Notes: generated by a model not told the origin, from the sequence alone. A stretch of DNA of 64,000 nucleotides from Marivirga arenosa (GCF_030503875.2 NZ_CP129968.2:2072001-2136000); one strand, 5' to 3'. Positions 25,279 to 34,688 are shown, numbered from the stretch's first letter. Made by a program: numbers and translations.

Positions 25279-26043
25279 TTAATTTTTAGCTAAATAGAGT
25301 TTCATTTTAACAATTTCTATAGCATCTAAGTGTCCCATTTTGCTTTCATCCTTTGTTATTAAGTGCATGTGCAAAAAGGAATCATGATGAGTAAATATCC
25401 CTTTATGATGTTTGGAGAAAAACCCGATTATTTCAGCATCAACCTCTTCAATAGTATAATTTACCTGGCCCACATGTGCTTCTTTAGGAGAAGATACTTT
25501 TGAACCTTCTGGTAGATTTTGGATATGAATTTTTGCACTTTTCACTTTTCCGATAAGCTTAAATATAAAAGGCTTGTCGTAATCGTCAATATGTTGGATT
25601 ATAAATCTTTCAATATCCGAAATTGATTTCACTTCATCAGGGAGATCAAACGCTTGCCACTCCGTAACATTGCCATATACAAAGAAAGGTGCAGAAACAT
25701 CATAGTTCTTTTCTACAGTCATGCTAGAATCAGAAAGTACTTTAGAAGCATAACTTATTCCGTTATTAATTAGCAGCTCACCTTTTAACTCACTTAGAGG
25801 TCCAAGTCCATAGAGTCCTGTTTTATTTGCTATAGTGTCTAGGTAAATATTTCCATCTAATTCACCTTTCCACATCACATTTTTCATGGCTCCCACTACT
25901 TCAATTTCAGGTCTGATGTCCGAGTGTTTACCACTTTCTTGATTATGACTTGTATTGCAAGCGGTCATGGAGAGTATGATCAGCCCAAGCCCAATTGTTA
26001 ATATGTTTAAGTTCATAAGCTTATTAAAATAAAAATCACTCAT
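25279..26043 (-). CDS. Exported (lipoprotein) alpha-acetolactate decarboxylase
   Basis: 254 residues. The C-terminal half carries family markers: HVGQVNYTIEEVDAEIIGFF, then FTHHDSFLHMHLI with the metal-binding His cluster, then MGHLDAIEI. Acetolactate decarboxylase converts acetolactate to acetoin. Unusually, the N-terminus is a lipoprotein signal (LIILSMTAC near residue 29), so the enzyme may be exported. ATGs exist at 26043 and 26016; the second gives a shorter signal. No acetolactate synthase or acetoin gene is adjacent. Confidence 0.75.
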   Translation of the reverse strand: MSDFYFNKLMNLNILTIGLGLIILSMTACNTSHNQESGKHSDIRPEIEVVGAMKNVMWKGELDGNIYLDTIANKTGLYGLGPLSELKGELLINNGISYASKVLSDSSMTVEKNYDVSAPFFVYGNVTEWQAFDLPDEVKSISDIERFIIQHIDDYDKPFIFKLIGKVKSAKIHIQNLPEGSKVSSPKEAHVGQVNYTIEEVDAEIIGFFSKHHKGIFTHHDSFLHMHLITKDESKMGHLDAIEIVKMKLYLAKN

Positions 26044-26103
26044 ACCAATAGAATTTTAAGAATTAAGTTAGAACTTGTAGAATCTCATTTTTCATTGAAT
26101 TTC

Positions 26104-26523
26104 CTATTTGAATTCCTTTGGCCTACTATTCCAAACGGTCATAAACTGACCAGTAGCCATCCTTCTTGCAGCAAATTTAGCTTTATTGGCTTTTTCTCCT
26201 TCAAATAATTCATCTAAAGTTTCAAACCATAATTGAAGCCATTTATGAAAATGCAATTGTTGGATGGAATGATTAGAATGCTGATCGACCTTGATATGTT
26301 TGAGAGTTGGGTTGCCTTTAAATTTCTGAACTCTAAAAAGGTTTGATTCCCAAAAATCAGTCAGTTTTTCTAAATGAATAGGCCACTCGTCATTAGCAAT
26401 ATGTTTATTAAATATCGGACCCAGTAACTCATCTTCCCTCACTTTTGAGTAGAATTTTGTAACTAAGCTCTTGATATCACTTCTGGATTCTACATCTGAC
26501 ATATTTAACTTTTGTTTTACCAT
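26104..26523 (-). CDS. Group III truncated hemoglobin
   Basis: 139 residues (132 if started at the second ATG, residue 8). It has the truncated-globin pattern: helix ISDIKSLVTKFYSKVREDELLGPIF-like region near residues 17-42 (DIKSLVTKFYSKVREDELLG), then WPIHLEKLTDFWESNLF and the His-rich LHFHKWLQLWFETLDELF typical of group III, then AARRMATGQF. Group III globins bind O2 or NO and may detoxify NO. It lies upstream of the decarboxylase on the same strand with a 60-bp gap. Confidence 0.88.
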   Translation of the reverse strand: MVKQKLNMSDVESRSDIKSLVTKFYSKVREDELLGPIFNKHIANDEWPIHLEKLTDFWESNLFRVQKFKGNPTLKHIKVDQHSNHSIQQLHFHKWLQLWFETLDELFEGEKANKAKFAARRMATGQFMTVWNSRPKEFK

Positions 26524-26680
26524 CAGCTAACTTCCAAAGTTATAAATACTTCTAATTGATACATTATGGTTTTAAAAGATTAAATAGATTATTATTTATT
26601 GTAGAGTAGTATTAAGGACTTTTCAGAATTGTTTATGTACTTTAACTTAAAGAGGATTTAAAAATTAAGAATAAAAAAAG

Positions 26681-27159
26681 CCATCCGAAAATGGAATGGC
26701 TTAAGTGATCCTACTAGGTTCGCAGGACCTTCCCGACTTTGCAAGTCGGGATGCACTATCCAGCTGAGCTGACAGGGTAATGTTTTTACCATAAAAAAGG
26801 CCATCCGAAAATGGAATGGCTTAAGTGATCCTACTAGGTTCGCAGGACCTTCCCGACTTTGCAAGTCGGGATGCACTATCCAGCTGAGCTGACAGGGTAA
26901 TGTTTTTACCATAAAAAAAGCCATCCGAAAATCGAATGGCTTAATTGATCCTACTAGGTTCGCAGGACCTTCCCGACTTTGCAAGTCGGGATACATTATC
27001 CAGCTGAGCTGACAGGGTAATGTTTTTACCATAAAAAAGTCCATCCGAAAACGAGTAGCTTAATTGATCCTACTAGGTTCGCGGGACCTTCCCGACTTTG
27101 CAAGTCGGGATGTACTATCCAGCTGAGCTTATGGGGTAAAATTTTGAACATGAAAAAAG
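26681..27159 (-). repeat. Four-unit 120-bp tandem array of decayed tRNA copies plus terminators
   Basis: The CCATCCGAAA box recurs at 26681, 26801, 26921, 27041 and 27160, giving periods of 120, 120, 120 and 119. Each unit holds a terminator hairpin (AGCCATTC...GGATGGCT plus T-run on the minus strand) and a decayed tRNA-like segment at 26706-26777, 26826-26897, 26946-27017 and 27065-27136. Each segment keeps the D-arm of the adjacent tRNA-Arg but has a different anticodon arm (CCGAC-TTGCAAA-GTCGG) and a broken T-arm and acceptor stem. It fills most of the gap 26524-27184. A 128-codon open frame across it is an artefact. Confidence 0.85.
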
Positions 27160-27181
27160 CCATCCGAAAATCGAATGGCTT
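27150..27181 (-). terminator. Terminator of the tRNA-Arg gene
   Basis: Minus-strand stem AGCCATTCGA... with ..GGATGGCT, followed by a T6 run, lies directly after the tRNA 3' end. The same hairpin is copied in each unit of the downstream array. Confidence 0.75.
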
Positions 27182-27184
27182 AAG

Positions 27185-27258
27185 TGATCCGTCCAGGATT
27201 CGAACCTGGGACCTACTGCTTAGAAGGCAGTTGCTCTATCCAGCTGAGCTAACGGACC
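27185..27258 (-). tRNA. tRNA-Arg (anticodon TCT)
   Basis: 74-nt cloverleaf on the minus strand. The acceptor arms GGTCCGT/ACGGATC pair with one G-T wobble. The D-arm is AGCTCAGCTGGATAGAGC. The anticodon arm CTGCC-TTCTAA-GCAG gives loop CTTCTAA with anticodon TCT. The T-arm is CCAGG-TTCGAAT-CCTGG and the discriminator base is A. CCA is not encoded. It is the intact member of a tRNA-derived tandem array that continues downstream. Confidence 0.95.
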
Positions 27259-27282
27259 ATTAAATTATCTCTTTATTTTTTT

Positions 27283-27363
27283 TACAGGTTTGAGATTCGA
27301 ACCTGAGGACCTTCCCGATCTATTAAGTCGGGATGCTCAATTTTAATTGAGCTTAAGGACCGT
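27283..27363 (-). pseudogene. tRNA-like remnant upstream of tRNA-Arg
   Basis: It keeps a T-arm (TTCGAA loop, 27296-27301) and a GGTCC start. The D-arm region has become a perfect 18-bp palindrome (GCTCAATT-TT-AATTGAGC), and the anticodon arm is a CCCGA/TCGGG stem with an odd 9-nt loop. It resembles the decayed copies of the array but is more diverged. The rest of 27259-27522 (about 160 bp) holds only T-rich sequence. Confidence 0.55.
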
Positions 27364-27522
27364 ATTTATATATTGGTTTGGGAAAATTCACCGCTTTTCC
27401 CTTAAGCGAGTGCAAAGAAACGTATTTCTATTTTTTTATGCAAAGCTTTTTAAAGGATTTCTTTCAAAAAAATTCACTCTTTTTTCTTAGGTGCTGTGTT
27501 TGAATAACTTATTGTTTTCAAT

Positions 27523-29919
27523 TTAATTTAAACTTACTAGGGTAATACCATCTCCGCCTCTTTCTTCGTGTTCATTTTTCATGGATTTAACATAATTGTA
27601 CTGTCTTAAATAATCTCGAATGAACCTTCGTAATATTCCATCTCCGCGACCGTGTAGTATACTTACTTCATTAAAACCTAACACTAAGGCATCATCAATA
27701 AAGCGGTCAACCGCTTGAATCGCTTCTTCAGCCCTCATACCTCTGACATCAATTTGATGATTAAAATTAGTGCTACGTTCAATCATACCTGTGGAAGTGC
27801 CTGAAAAGGATTTTTTCTTTTCCTTCTTCATCGCTGTTTTTGACATTCGCTCTAATCTATTGAGTTTAATTTTAGATTTTAATTCACCCAACATGATTTC
27901 GGCTTCTTTTTGATGGATAGAAAGCACTTCACCGATTGTATCTTGTCCTTTAATTCTGACATAATCACCTATCTTAATCTCACCATCAGATGCCTTAAAT
28001 TCAGGCTGTTTTGTTTTATTTACTTTCTCTTCCTCTTTTATAGAAACTTTCTTGTCAAATTCACTGATTTTTTGCCTGGCTTTCTTAGTGCGTTCCTTAT
28101 CCGCTTGAGATTCTTTAATTTCCCGAATAGCTTGTTCAACTCGTTTATTAGCTTCTTTTATAATTGATTTAGCCTCTTGCTTGGCTTCAATAATAATTTG
28201 CTTTTTCTGAGTTTTGAGAAATTCATTTAACTCTTCATAATCATGAGCACTTTTTTCAAGATGCCCTTCTTTCTTTTGAATTTCTTTGATTTTTGCTTCT
28301 AATTCACGCTTTTCTTTTCCTAATTGATTTAAAAGCTTATCATAATTCACTCTCTCAGTACCAATTTTATCTTTGGCTTTATTTAATATAGCAGGAGGAA
28401 TCCCCATTTTTTCAGCTACTTCAATGGCAAATGAACTACCTGGCTTACCTATTTCCAATTCATATAAAGGTTCTAGATTACGTTCATCAAATTTCATAGC
28501 ACCATTGATCACATTCTGGTTTTTTACCGCGAAATTTTTAATGTTATCATAGTGCGTAGTAATGACTCCAAAAGCTTTTTGCTTATATAATTCTTCTAAA
28601 ATAGATTCCGCTATAGCACCTCCAAAACGGGGTTCAGTACCTGTACCAAATTCATCAATTAGAAATAAGGTTTGCTTATTAGAATTGATTAGGAAGTTCT
28701 TCATATTTTGAAGATGAGAACTGTAGGTACTTAAATCATTTTCGATACTTTGCTGATCTCCTATGTCAATAAAAAGATTAGAGAAAACGCCACATTTGCT
28801 ATCCGGATGAACGGGGATTAATAAGCCGCACTGCAACATATATTGTAAGAGGCCTACAGTTTTTAAAGCAACAGATTTACCACCTGCATTTGGTCCTGAA
28901 ATGATTAGAATTCTTTTATCACCTTTTAATTCAACGGATAAAGGGACTACTTTTTTACCATTTTCGGCTAAACTTAGCTTTAATAAGGGATGCTGGGCAT
29001 TTCTATATTCAATCAATCTTGACTTGAACAATTGTGGTAAAACGGCCTCAATTTTTTGAGCAAACCTTGCTTTAGCTCTTATAAAATCAACTATTCCTAA
29101 AAAACGATAGGCTTTATCCAGATTTTCTAATTCAGGTTTAACAAGTGCCGTTAGCTGAGTTAGGATTTTGACTATTTCTCTTCTTTCAGCATATTGCAGT
29201 TCTCTAACCTCATTATTGAGTTCTAAGGCCTCAGTAGGTTCTATATATACAGTTTGTCCAGTACCGGATTGATCGTGTATAAAACCTTTCACTCTACGTT
29301 TGTATTCCGCTAAAACAGGAATTACAATTCTACCATCTCTTACTGTAATTGATGCATCTTCAGGGGTATATTTATTAGCAGCTGCTTGTTTGTATATTTT
29401 TTCAACCTGTCTTCTTAATTGAGCCTGTGCTTTAAAAATATCACCTCTGATTTGTTGTAGGGCAGGGCTGGCATTATTCCTTAAGCCACCTCTGTCATCA
29501 ATCTTGGCATCAATGGCTTTGTAAAGATCAGGTTCTAAATTAACCGCTTTTCTTAGTCCAAAAAGGTTAGGGTAATCTTCTTCCCATTCATCAAAAAAAG
29601 AGATACAATCTAAAATGGTTTTCAAGCTAAGCTTAAGGTCAAAAAATTCTTCTTCGTTAAAGAATCCACCATTTACCTTAGCTCTTTTTATAAAATGGCT
29701 AACATCTATATAATTGCTAGATGGAAAATATTCACCCGATTGAAAGATTTTTAAGAATTCATCAGTTTGAAGTAGGAGAGGTTCCAGCTTTTCAAACTTT
29801 CGAATAAAGCCCATTTTTTCAACTATGGCTTTTCCCAAATTGCTACTGCATTCTGCAGCAATCAAATCTCTTATTTTATCAAATCCTATTCTCTGCTCAA
29901 AATCGAGGGGTAATATCAT
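27523..29919 (-). CDS. mutS2: MutS2 protein with Smr endonuclease domain
   Basis: 798 residues. An N-terminal MutS-like core and lever region precede the ATPase with Walker A ISGPNAGGKSVALKT (about 340-354), Walker B LFLIDEFGTGTEP, then STYSSHLQ upstream of it and the TTHYDN switch. A long coiled coil (about 515-640), a KOW-like segment (GDYVRIKGQDTIGEV) and a C-terminal Smr domain (LHGRGDGILRRFIRDYL) follow. MutS2 acts in ribosome rescue and in suppression of recombination rather than in mismatch repair. The ATG at 29917-29919 gives the expected start (MILPLDFEQRIGF). Confidence 0.96.
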   Translation of the reverse strand: MILPLDFEQRIGFDKIRDLIAAECSSNLGKAIVEKMGFIRKFEKLEPLLLQTDEFLKIFQSGEYFPSSNYIDVSHFIKRAKVNGGFFNEEEFFDLKLSLKTILDCISFFDEWEEDYPNLFGLRKAVNLEPDLYKAIDAKIDDRGGLRNNASPALQQIRGDIFKAQAQLRRQVEKIYKQAAANKYTPEDASITVRDGRIVIPVLAEYKRRVKGFIHDQSGTGQTVYIEPTEALELNNEVRELQYAERREIVKILTQLTALVKPELENLDKAYRFLGIVDFIRAKARFAQKIEAVLPQLFKSRLIEYRNAQHPLLKLSLAENGKKVVPLSVELKGDKRILIISGPNAGGKSVALKTVGLLQYMLQCGLLIPVHPDSKCGVFSNLFIDIGDQQSIENDLSTYSSHLQNMKNFLINSNKQTLFLIDEFGTGTEPRFGGAIAESILEELYKQKAFGVITTHYDNIKNFAVKNQNVINGAMKFDERNLEPLYELEIGKPGSSFAIEVAEKMGIPPAILNKAKDKIGTERVNYDKLLNQLGKEKRELEAKIKEIQKKEGHLEKSAHDYEELNEFLKTQKKQIIIEAKQEAKSIIKEANKRVEQAIREIKESQADKERTKKARQKISEFDKKVSIKEEEKVNKTKQPEFKASDGEIKIGDYVRIKGQDTIGEVLSIHQKEAEIMLGELKSKIKLNRLERMSKTAMKKEKKKSFSGTSTGMIERSTNFNHQIDVRGMRAEEAIQAVDRFIDDALVLGFNEVSILHGRGDGILRRFIRDYLRQYNYVKSMKNEHEERGGDGITLVSLN

Positions 29920-29941
29920 ATGAAAAATTTGGGCTATTTAT

Positions 29942-30286
29942 TTATTTTTTTGCGTTTTGTATTTGCTCTCGAAGACTTACGGTGTCAATTACAATGTCAT
30001 AAACCTTTTCTAGTTTTTGAGGATATTCTAAATAGTATTTAAAACTTTCCTTGTAAACGGAATCATTAGTACCATGATCTTCGAATATTTTTAACTCATA
30101 ATGCCTTAAAACTGTTTCTGCTGAATCAGGTCCTACATTAATATTATTGGCTTTGTATTCTGCGTAGTAGATGTCTGAAAGAATTAAAGCCATTTTTTCT
30201 TCAGATAATATACCTTTTGGCCTTTCTTCTTTTCCACTACAGGAAACAATTGCTAATATTGTGAGGATATAGATGAGATTTTTCAT
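29942..30286 (-). CDS. DUF4296 lipoprotein
   Basis: 114 residues from the ATG at 30284-30286; the longer frame to 30358 starts before the signal and lacks support. The lipobox is LAIVSC. The mature part matches DUF4296, with ILSEEKMALILSDIYYAEYK and a Y-x-x-S-F-x-Y-Y-L repeat pattern. It is a small Bacteroidota-specific family of unknown function, found in many members of the phylum. It lies 22 bp upstream of mutS2 on the same strand. Confidence 0.85.
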   Translation of the reverse strand: MKNLIYILTILAIVSCSGKEERPKGILSEEKMALILSDIYYAEYKANNINVGPDSAETVLRHYELKIFEDHGTNDSVYKESFKYYLEYPQKLEKVYDIVIDTVSLREQIQNAKK

Positions 30287-30420
30287 TTTTATAGTATTAT
30301 TACAATTTGCTTTATCAAATTCGTTGCCAAATGTAATTTTGGAAACTGATGCTAACAATTATCGTTATCTTTTTCGTTTGATAAACTGAATGGCAAAATT
30401 AATAAATAAAAAGACCTATT

Positions 30421-31299
30421 ATGAGGGAGCTATTTAAAAAGCTTCGTAAATATGAAATAAAAATCCGAAAAGCTGTGAATAATCAGATGCAGGGTGATTT
30501 TCATTCTGTATTTAAGGGCTCTGGATTAGAATTTGATGATGTACGCCCATATCAGTATGGTGATGATGTAAGAACTATCGACTGGAATGTGTCTGCAAAA
30601 GGACATGGAACCTTTGTAAAGACATTTAAAGAAGATAAAGAGCAGAATGTATATTTTTTGATAGATGTGAGTGCTTCTCAAGAAATAGGATTAGAAGGGA
30701 GGCAAAAGGCTGATATTGCGAAAGAGATAGCAGGAGTATTGTGTATCTCTGCCTTAAAAGAAGGCAGCCAGGTAGGTATGGTGGGTTATTCTGATCAACG
30801 AGAACTTTATATAAAACCAGGTAAAGGACAAAAGCATGGGTATTATGCCATTTCAAAATTGTTCAAACTTCAACCTAAATCTCTAAAAACTAGTCTGGAT
30901 AAAGGTTTGTCCTATTTGCTTGGTTTAGTAAAAAGAAGAAGTGTTATCTTTTTAATTAGTGATTTTGTGGATGAAGGATACGAGCATCATTTAAAGGCAT
31001 TGGCTAGAAAGCATGATTTAGTTGTAATTCACATAAAAGATAAATTAGAAACTGATCTGCCTATGTTGGGCATCGTACCCATCAAAGATAAAGAAACTGG
31101 CAAGACTAGATGGGTGAATACTTCAAGTGCTGAATTCAAAAAGCAATTTCAAAAGAAAAATAAAGATCATTCGGCTGAGTTGAAGGATATTTGTAAAAGA
31201 AATCAGGCCGATTATATCTTAATTGATACTCAAGAAGATTATACTTCACAATTAATTAAATTATTTAAAATCAGAAATTTAAGCAAGAAAAAAGCATGA
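30421..31299 (+). CDS. DUF58 domain protein of a Bat-type cluster
   Basis: 292 residues. Signature GLEFDDVRPYQYGDDVRTIDW (GSGLEFDDVR, then GDDVRTIDWN) at about 35-60 and VYFLIDVSASQEIG, a VWA-like site with DxSxS. DUF58 proteins occur in the MoxR-DUF58-BatA-BatB cluster associated with stress or oxygen tolerance. Here it is the first gene of three; its MoxR partner is not adjacent and the MoxR at 15158 is paired with a different VWA. It overlaps the next gene by 4 bp (ATGA). Confidence 0.88.
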   Translation: MRELFKKLRKYEIKIRKAVNNQMQGDFHSVFKGSGLEFDDVRPYQYGDDVRTIDWNVSAKGHGTFVKTFKEDKEQNVYFLIDVSASQEIGLEGRQKADIAKEIAGVLCISALKEGSQVGMVGYSDQRELYIKPGKGQKHGYYAISKLFKLQPKSLKTSLDKGLSYLLGLVKRRSVIFLISDFVDEGYEHHLKALARKHDLVVIHIKDKLETDLPMLGIVPIKDKETGKTRWVNTSSAEFKKQFQKKNKDHSAELKDICKRNQADYILIDTQEDYTSQLIKLFKIRNLSKKKA

Positions 31300-32186
31300 G
31301 GAAATACGGGTTGAGCTTATTTTTTAGTCTTGCGATTTTCACCAATTTAATCGGACAACAAATAGAGCCGGAAGGGGAGTTTCTACAAGATAGTTTAGCT
31401 ATAGGTGAACCAATTCAATACAGTTTGAGCGTTAGTTATCCGGCAGATTTTCAGTTACTAATGCCGGACTCTTTATACAGTTATGCTCCTTTTGAATATG
31501 TGGCCAAAGAGTATTTTCCCACTCAAAGTGATAGTATTAAAAGCTTTGATAGTGTAGTTTATACGCTCACGTCTTTTGAAATTGATAAAATACAGAGATT
31601 AAAGCTTCCAGTTTTTATCGTTCAGGATGGAGATAGTACACCAGTATACACATCAGTTGACTCAATTTACCTTGCTGAGCAGATCGATGTAGTGACAGAT
31701 AGCTTGCAAATGCAAACCGAAACTACAATAGTAAAGCTGGATAAAGATTTTAATTATCCTTATTTTATTGCTTTTCTTATTGTCCTGGGGATCATTGTAT
31801 TATTGATTTTGGTTTTCTTTGGTAAGAAAATTAGAAAAAGATGGCTGATCTGGAGATTAAATAAAAGACATAAGAAATTTAAAGAGGATTTTGATTCAAA
31901 AATTTCTAAAGTTGAAAATTCAAATGCATCAGAAATTGAGAAATTATTATTCAAGTGGAAGAGACATGTGGAATTTATATCAAAGCATCCGTATGCTAAG
32001 TTAACGAGTAAGGAAATTTTTGAAATGCAGCAGGATGAGAATCTCTATGAGAATTTAAAGTTAATCGATAAATCAATTTATAGTTCTAAAGGGAAATCAG
32101 ATGCTACTGAGGCATTTAAATTTTTAATAAACTACGCTGATATCATTTTAGAAAACAGAATTAAATCAATTCAGGATGGAAAGTAA
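31296..32186 (+). CDS. Membrane protein of Bat cluster, unknown domain
   Basis: 296 residues with an N-terminal signal (LSLFFSLAIFTNLIG), a beta-rich periplasmic region (about 20-140), one membrane segment (about 153-174, FIAFLIVLGIIVLLILVF) and a basic cytoplasmic helical tail. No catalytic motif is visible. It overlaps the DUF58 gene by 4 bp and BatA by 11 bp, so translation is coupled. Proteins of this layout commonly sit between DUF58 and BatA in Bacteroidota, probably as a scaffold (inference). Confidence 0.75.
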   Translation: MRKYGLSLFFSLAIFTNLIGQQIEPEGEFLQDSLAIGEPIQYSLSVSYPADFQLLMPDSLYSYAPFEYVAKEYFPTQSDSIKSFDSVVYTLTSFEIDKIQRLKLPVFIVQDGDSTPVYTSVDSIYLAEQIDVVTDSLQMQTETTIVKLDKDFNYPYFIAFLIVLGIIVLLILVFFGKKIRKRWLIWRLNKRHKKFKEDFDSKISKVENSNASEIEKLLFKWKRHVEFISKHPYAKLTSKEIFEMQQDENLYENLKLIDKSIYSSKGKSDATEAFKFLINYADIILENRIKSIQDGK

Positions 32187-33213
32187 TAGTTGGTTGAGTT
32201 TAGATTGGTTTTCTCCAGAGAGATTAAAGGCTTTTGAATATGAGTTTCCAATTGCTTTTTATGCAATGATCGCTTTGCCGTTAGTCTATTTACTAGTGGA
32301 ATGGCTAAAGGCTAGATTTAGTCCGAAAGTTCCTGTTGCATTTAGAGGTGAGGGGATAGGATTTCAATTTTCATCTATTCTAAGGTTTATTCCATTTATC
32401 TTACTTCTTTTTTCAGCTTTATTAATGCTGTTGGCTCTGGCTCGTCCTCAACAAACCAATGAAAGAGTGGAGCAATGGACAGAAGGTATTGATATTATGT
32501 TGGTGATGGATATTTCAGAATCTATGAAAATCCAAGACTTTACACCCAACCGACTTGAAGCAGCTAAACAAGTAGCAAATGACTTTATTGATGGGAGGTT
32601 TCAAGATAGGATAGGTTTAACCATTTTTAGTGGAGAGGCTTATTCATTATCCCCGTTAACCACTGATTATAAAATGCTAAAAAATCAGATTTTAGACATC
32701 AATTTCAAAATGATGGAAGCATCTGGAACTGCAATTGGAAGTGCTTTAGCAGTTGGAACCAACAGAATGCGTGAGTCTGATTCCAAATCGAAGGTTTTAA
32801 TACTGTTAAGTGATGGGGATAATAATGCTGGGAATATTGACCCAGAAACAGCTGCTAAATTGGCCAATGCATATGGTATTAAGATTTATACAATTGCTAT
32901 TGGGAAAGAAGGTAAAGTGCCTTATGGGAAAGATTTCTTTGGTAGAACGCGCTACATTGAAAACTCAATGGATGTAACTGGATTGAAGAATATCGCTGAA
33001 ATAGGAGAAGGAAAGTTTTATCGAGCAACGGATAATAAAGCTTTGGAAGAAGTTTTCAATATTATCGATCAATATGAGAAAGCTGAGATTAAAGAAACCC
33101 GATATAAAGACACTAAAGATTATTATGATGTCTATCTAAAATGGGCTATTGTATTTTTCCTCCTTTGGATGTTTACTAAATCCACATACATTTCAAATAT
33201 TCTGGTAGATTAA
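32176..33213 (+). CDS. batA: BatA-like VWA membrane protein
   Basis: 345 residues. Two membrane segments (about 28-46 and 65-88) are followed by a VWA domain with an intact MIDAS: DISESMKIQ (DxSxS), then later a Thr/Asp site in LLSDGDNNAG. A third membrane segment lies near the C-terminus (about 312-335). This is the usual BatA layout (TM-TM-VWA-TM). BatB, BatC and BatD are not found here, so the cluster appears reduced; a terminator follows. Confidence 0.85.
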   Translation: MESNSWLSLDWFSPERLKAFEYEFPIAFYAMIALPLVYLLVEWLKARFSPKVPVAFRGEGIGFQFSSILRFIPFILLLFSALLMLLALARPQQTNERVEQWTEGIDIMLVMDISESMKIQDFTPNRLEAAKQVANDFIDGRFQDRIGLTIFSGEAYSLSPLTTDYKMLKNQILDINFKMMEASGTAIGSALAVGTNRMRESDSKSKVLILLSDGDNNAGNIDPETAAKLANAYGIKIYTIAIGKEGKVPYGKDFFGRTRYIENSMDVTGLKNIAEIGEGKFYRATDNKALEEVFNIIDQYEKAEIKETRYKDTKDYYDVYLKWAIVFFLLWMFTKSTYISNILVD

Positions 33214-33235
33214 TTTCGCAGGCTTTAAAAAAAGT

Positions 33236-33272
33236 AAAAGCCCGTGTCAAATGTGCAGAATCCACGGGCTTT
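33236..33272. terminator. Bidirectional terminator between batA and aldehyde dehydrogenase
   Basis: A 10-bp stem AAAGCCCGTG/CACGGGCTTT with a 17-nt loop lies between two convergent genes, with A/T runs on both sides. Confidence 0.8.
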
Positions 33273-33306
33273 AATCTATATTAATTACTATGCTTCAATA
33301 ATAACT

Positions 33307-34662
33307 TCAATCAATCCAAATGGTTTTTTGATTTATGAATTCTTTTATCCCAGCTTCTGATAATTCTCTGCCATAGCCACTCATTTTCACACCTCCGAAA
33401 GGAACTGCAGGGTGAGAAGCCATTAATTTATTAATGTAAACAGCTCCGCTATCTATTTTTCTAACTAGCTTTTTAGCTTTTTCAATATCCTTAGTCCATA
33501 GCGATCCGCCAAGTCCAAACCTAGAATCATTTGCTAATTTAACTGCATCATTTTCATCTTTAGCAATTAAGATTACAGCTACTGGTCCAAAAAGTTCTTC
33601 TTCATAAGCAGGCATGCCTGCTTTCACATTGGTTAATATGGTAGGTTCAAAGAATGCTTTATCTCGTTTTCCACCTATTAAAATTTTAGCTCCTTTTTCT
33701 ACAGATTTTTGAACTTGCTCTTCTAGCTCTTTTGCTAAATCTTCTCGAGCCATGGGTCCATAATCAATATCCTCATCCTCTGGATTACCAATCTTAAGTT
33801 TTTCTAATTCTTCTTGAAAAATTTTTAAGAATTTATCCGCTATACTTTCCTCCAAGATAAATCGCTTTGCCGCTATACAACTCTGACCATTATTAATCAT
33901 CCTTGCTTTTGCTCCGGTTTTGGCAGCATTTTCAATGTCAGCATCTTTTAAAACTATGAAAGGATCACTTCCTCCTAGTTCTAAAACTGTCTTCTTAAGA
34001 TTTTTCCCTGCTCTTTCAGCCACTTTACTTCCTGCCAACTCACTACCTGTTAAAGTAGCGGCTTTCACTCTGTCATCATCTAAAACCATATTAACTTTTG
34101 AGGATGAAATCATTAGAGTCTGAAAGCAGCCTTTTGGGAAGCCGGCATCTTCAAATACTTCCTGAATGGCTAATGCACATTGTGGTACATTTGAAGCATG
34201 CTTAAGCAAACCTACATTTCCTGCCATAAGATTAGGCGCTGCAAATCGGAACACCTGCCAAAATGGGAAATTCCATGGCATCACTGCTAAAACAATCCCG
34301 ATTGGATCGTGGGCAACGTAAGCTTGTCCATTTGGAACCTCAAGCGCTTGGTCTGCAAGAAAATCTTCTGCATTATTGGCATAATATTCACAAGCTAAAG
34401 CACATTTTTCAATTTCAGAAATGGCTTCCTTTTTAGCTTTACCCATTTCAGAGGTCATTAATTGGGCATATTTTTCTTTTCTGTCACGCAGTAATACTGC
34501 GGTTTTCAGCATCAATTCTTTTTTATGAGTAAAGTTTTCTTCTTTCCAAAACTTATAAGCTTTTTGACTTCTGCTTATTTTTTCTTTAATCTGTTGCTCA
34601 GAATCTTCTTCAAATGTTTTTAATGTTTCGTTATTGAATGGGTTCTTGCTTTCAATAGACAT
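33307..34662 (-). CDS. NAD(P)-dependent succinate-semialdehyde dehydrogenase-like
   Basis: 451 residues of the aldehyde dehydrogenase superfamily. The catalytic Glu is in [13 protein letters not shown] and the catalytic Cys in [13 protein letters not shown]. The [12 protein letters not shown]-terminal motif and the Cys-containing loop GQSCIAAKR match the short, roughly 450-residue SSADH group. It probably oxidises succinate semialdehyde or a related aldehyde. No GABA-pathway gene is adjacent, so substrate specificity is uncertain. Confidence 0.85.
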   Translation of the reverse strand: MSIESKNPFNNETLKTFEEDSEQQIKEKISRSQKAYKFWKEENFTHKKELMLKTAVLLRDRKEKYAQLMTSEMGKAKKEAISEIEKCALACEYYANNAEDFLADQALEVPNGQAYVAHDPIGIVLAVMPWNFPFWQVFRFAAPNLMAGNVGLLKHASNVPQCALAIQEVFEDAGFPKGCFQTLMISSSKVNMVLDDDRVKAATLTGSELAGSKVAERAGKNLKKTVLELGGSDPFIVLKDADIENAAKTGAKARMINNGQSCIAAKRFILEESIADKFLKIFQEELEKLKIGNPEDEDIDYGPMAREDLAKELEEQVQKSVEKGAKILIGGKRDKAFFEPTILTNVKAGMPAYEEELFGPVAVILIAKDENDAVKLANDSRFGLGGSLWTKDIEKAKKLVRKIDSGAVYINKLMASHPAVPFGGVKMSGYGRELSEAGIKEFINQKTIWID

Positions 34663-34688
34663 AAAATATTTTCCTTTAGGTTAAAAAA

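Noticed and set aside
26658..27044. 128-codon minus-strand open frame with repeated MVKTLPCQLSW motifs.
   Set aside because: It lies inside the tandem tRNA-derived repeat, and the repeats in the protein merely follow the 120-bp DNA period, which is a multiple of three. No coding signature was seen.
27283..27363. A second functional tRNA gene next to tRNA-Arg.
   Set aside because: The D-arm is a self-complementary palindrome and the anticodon loop has the wrong length, so it cannot form a normal cloverleaf.
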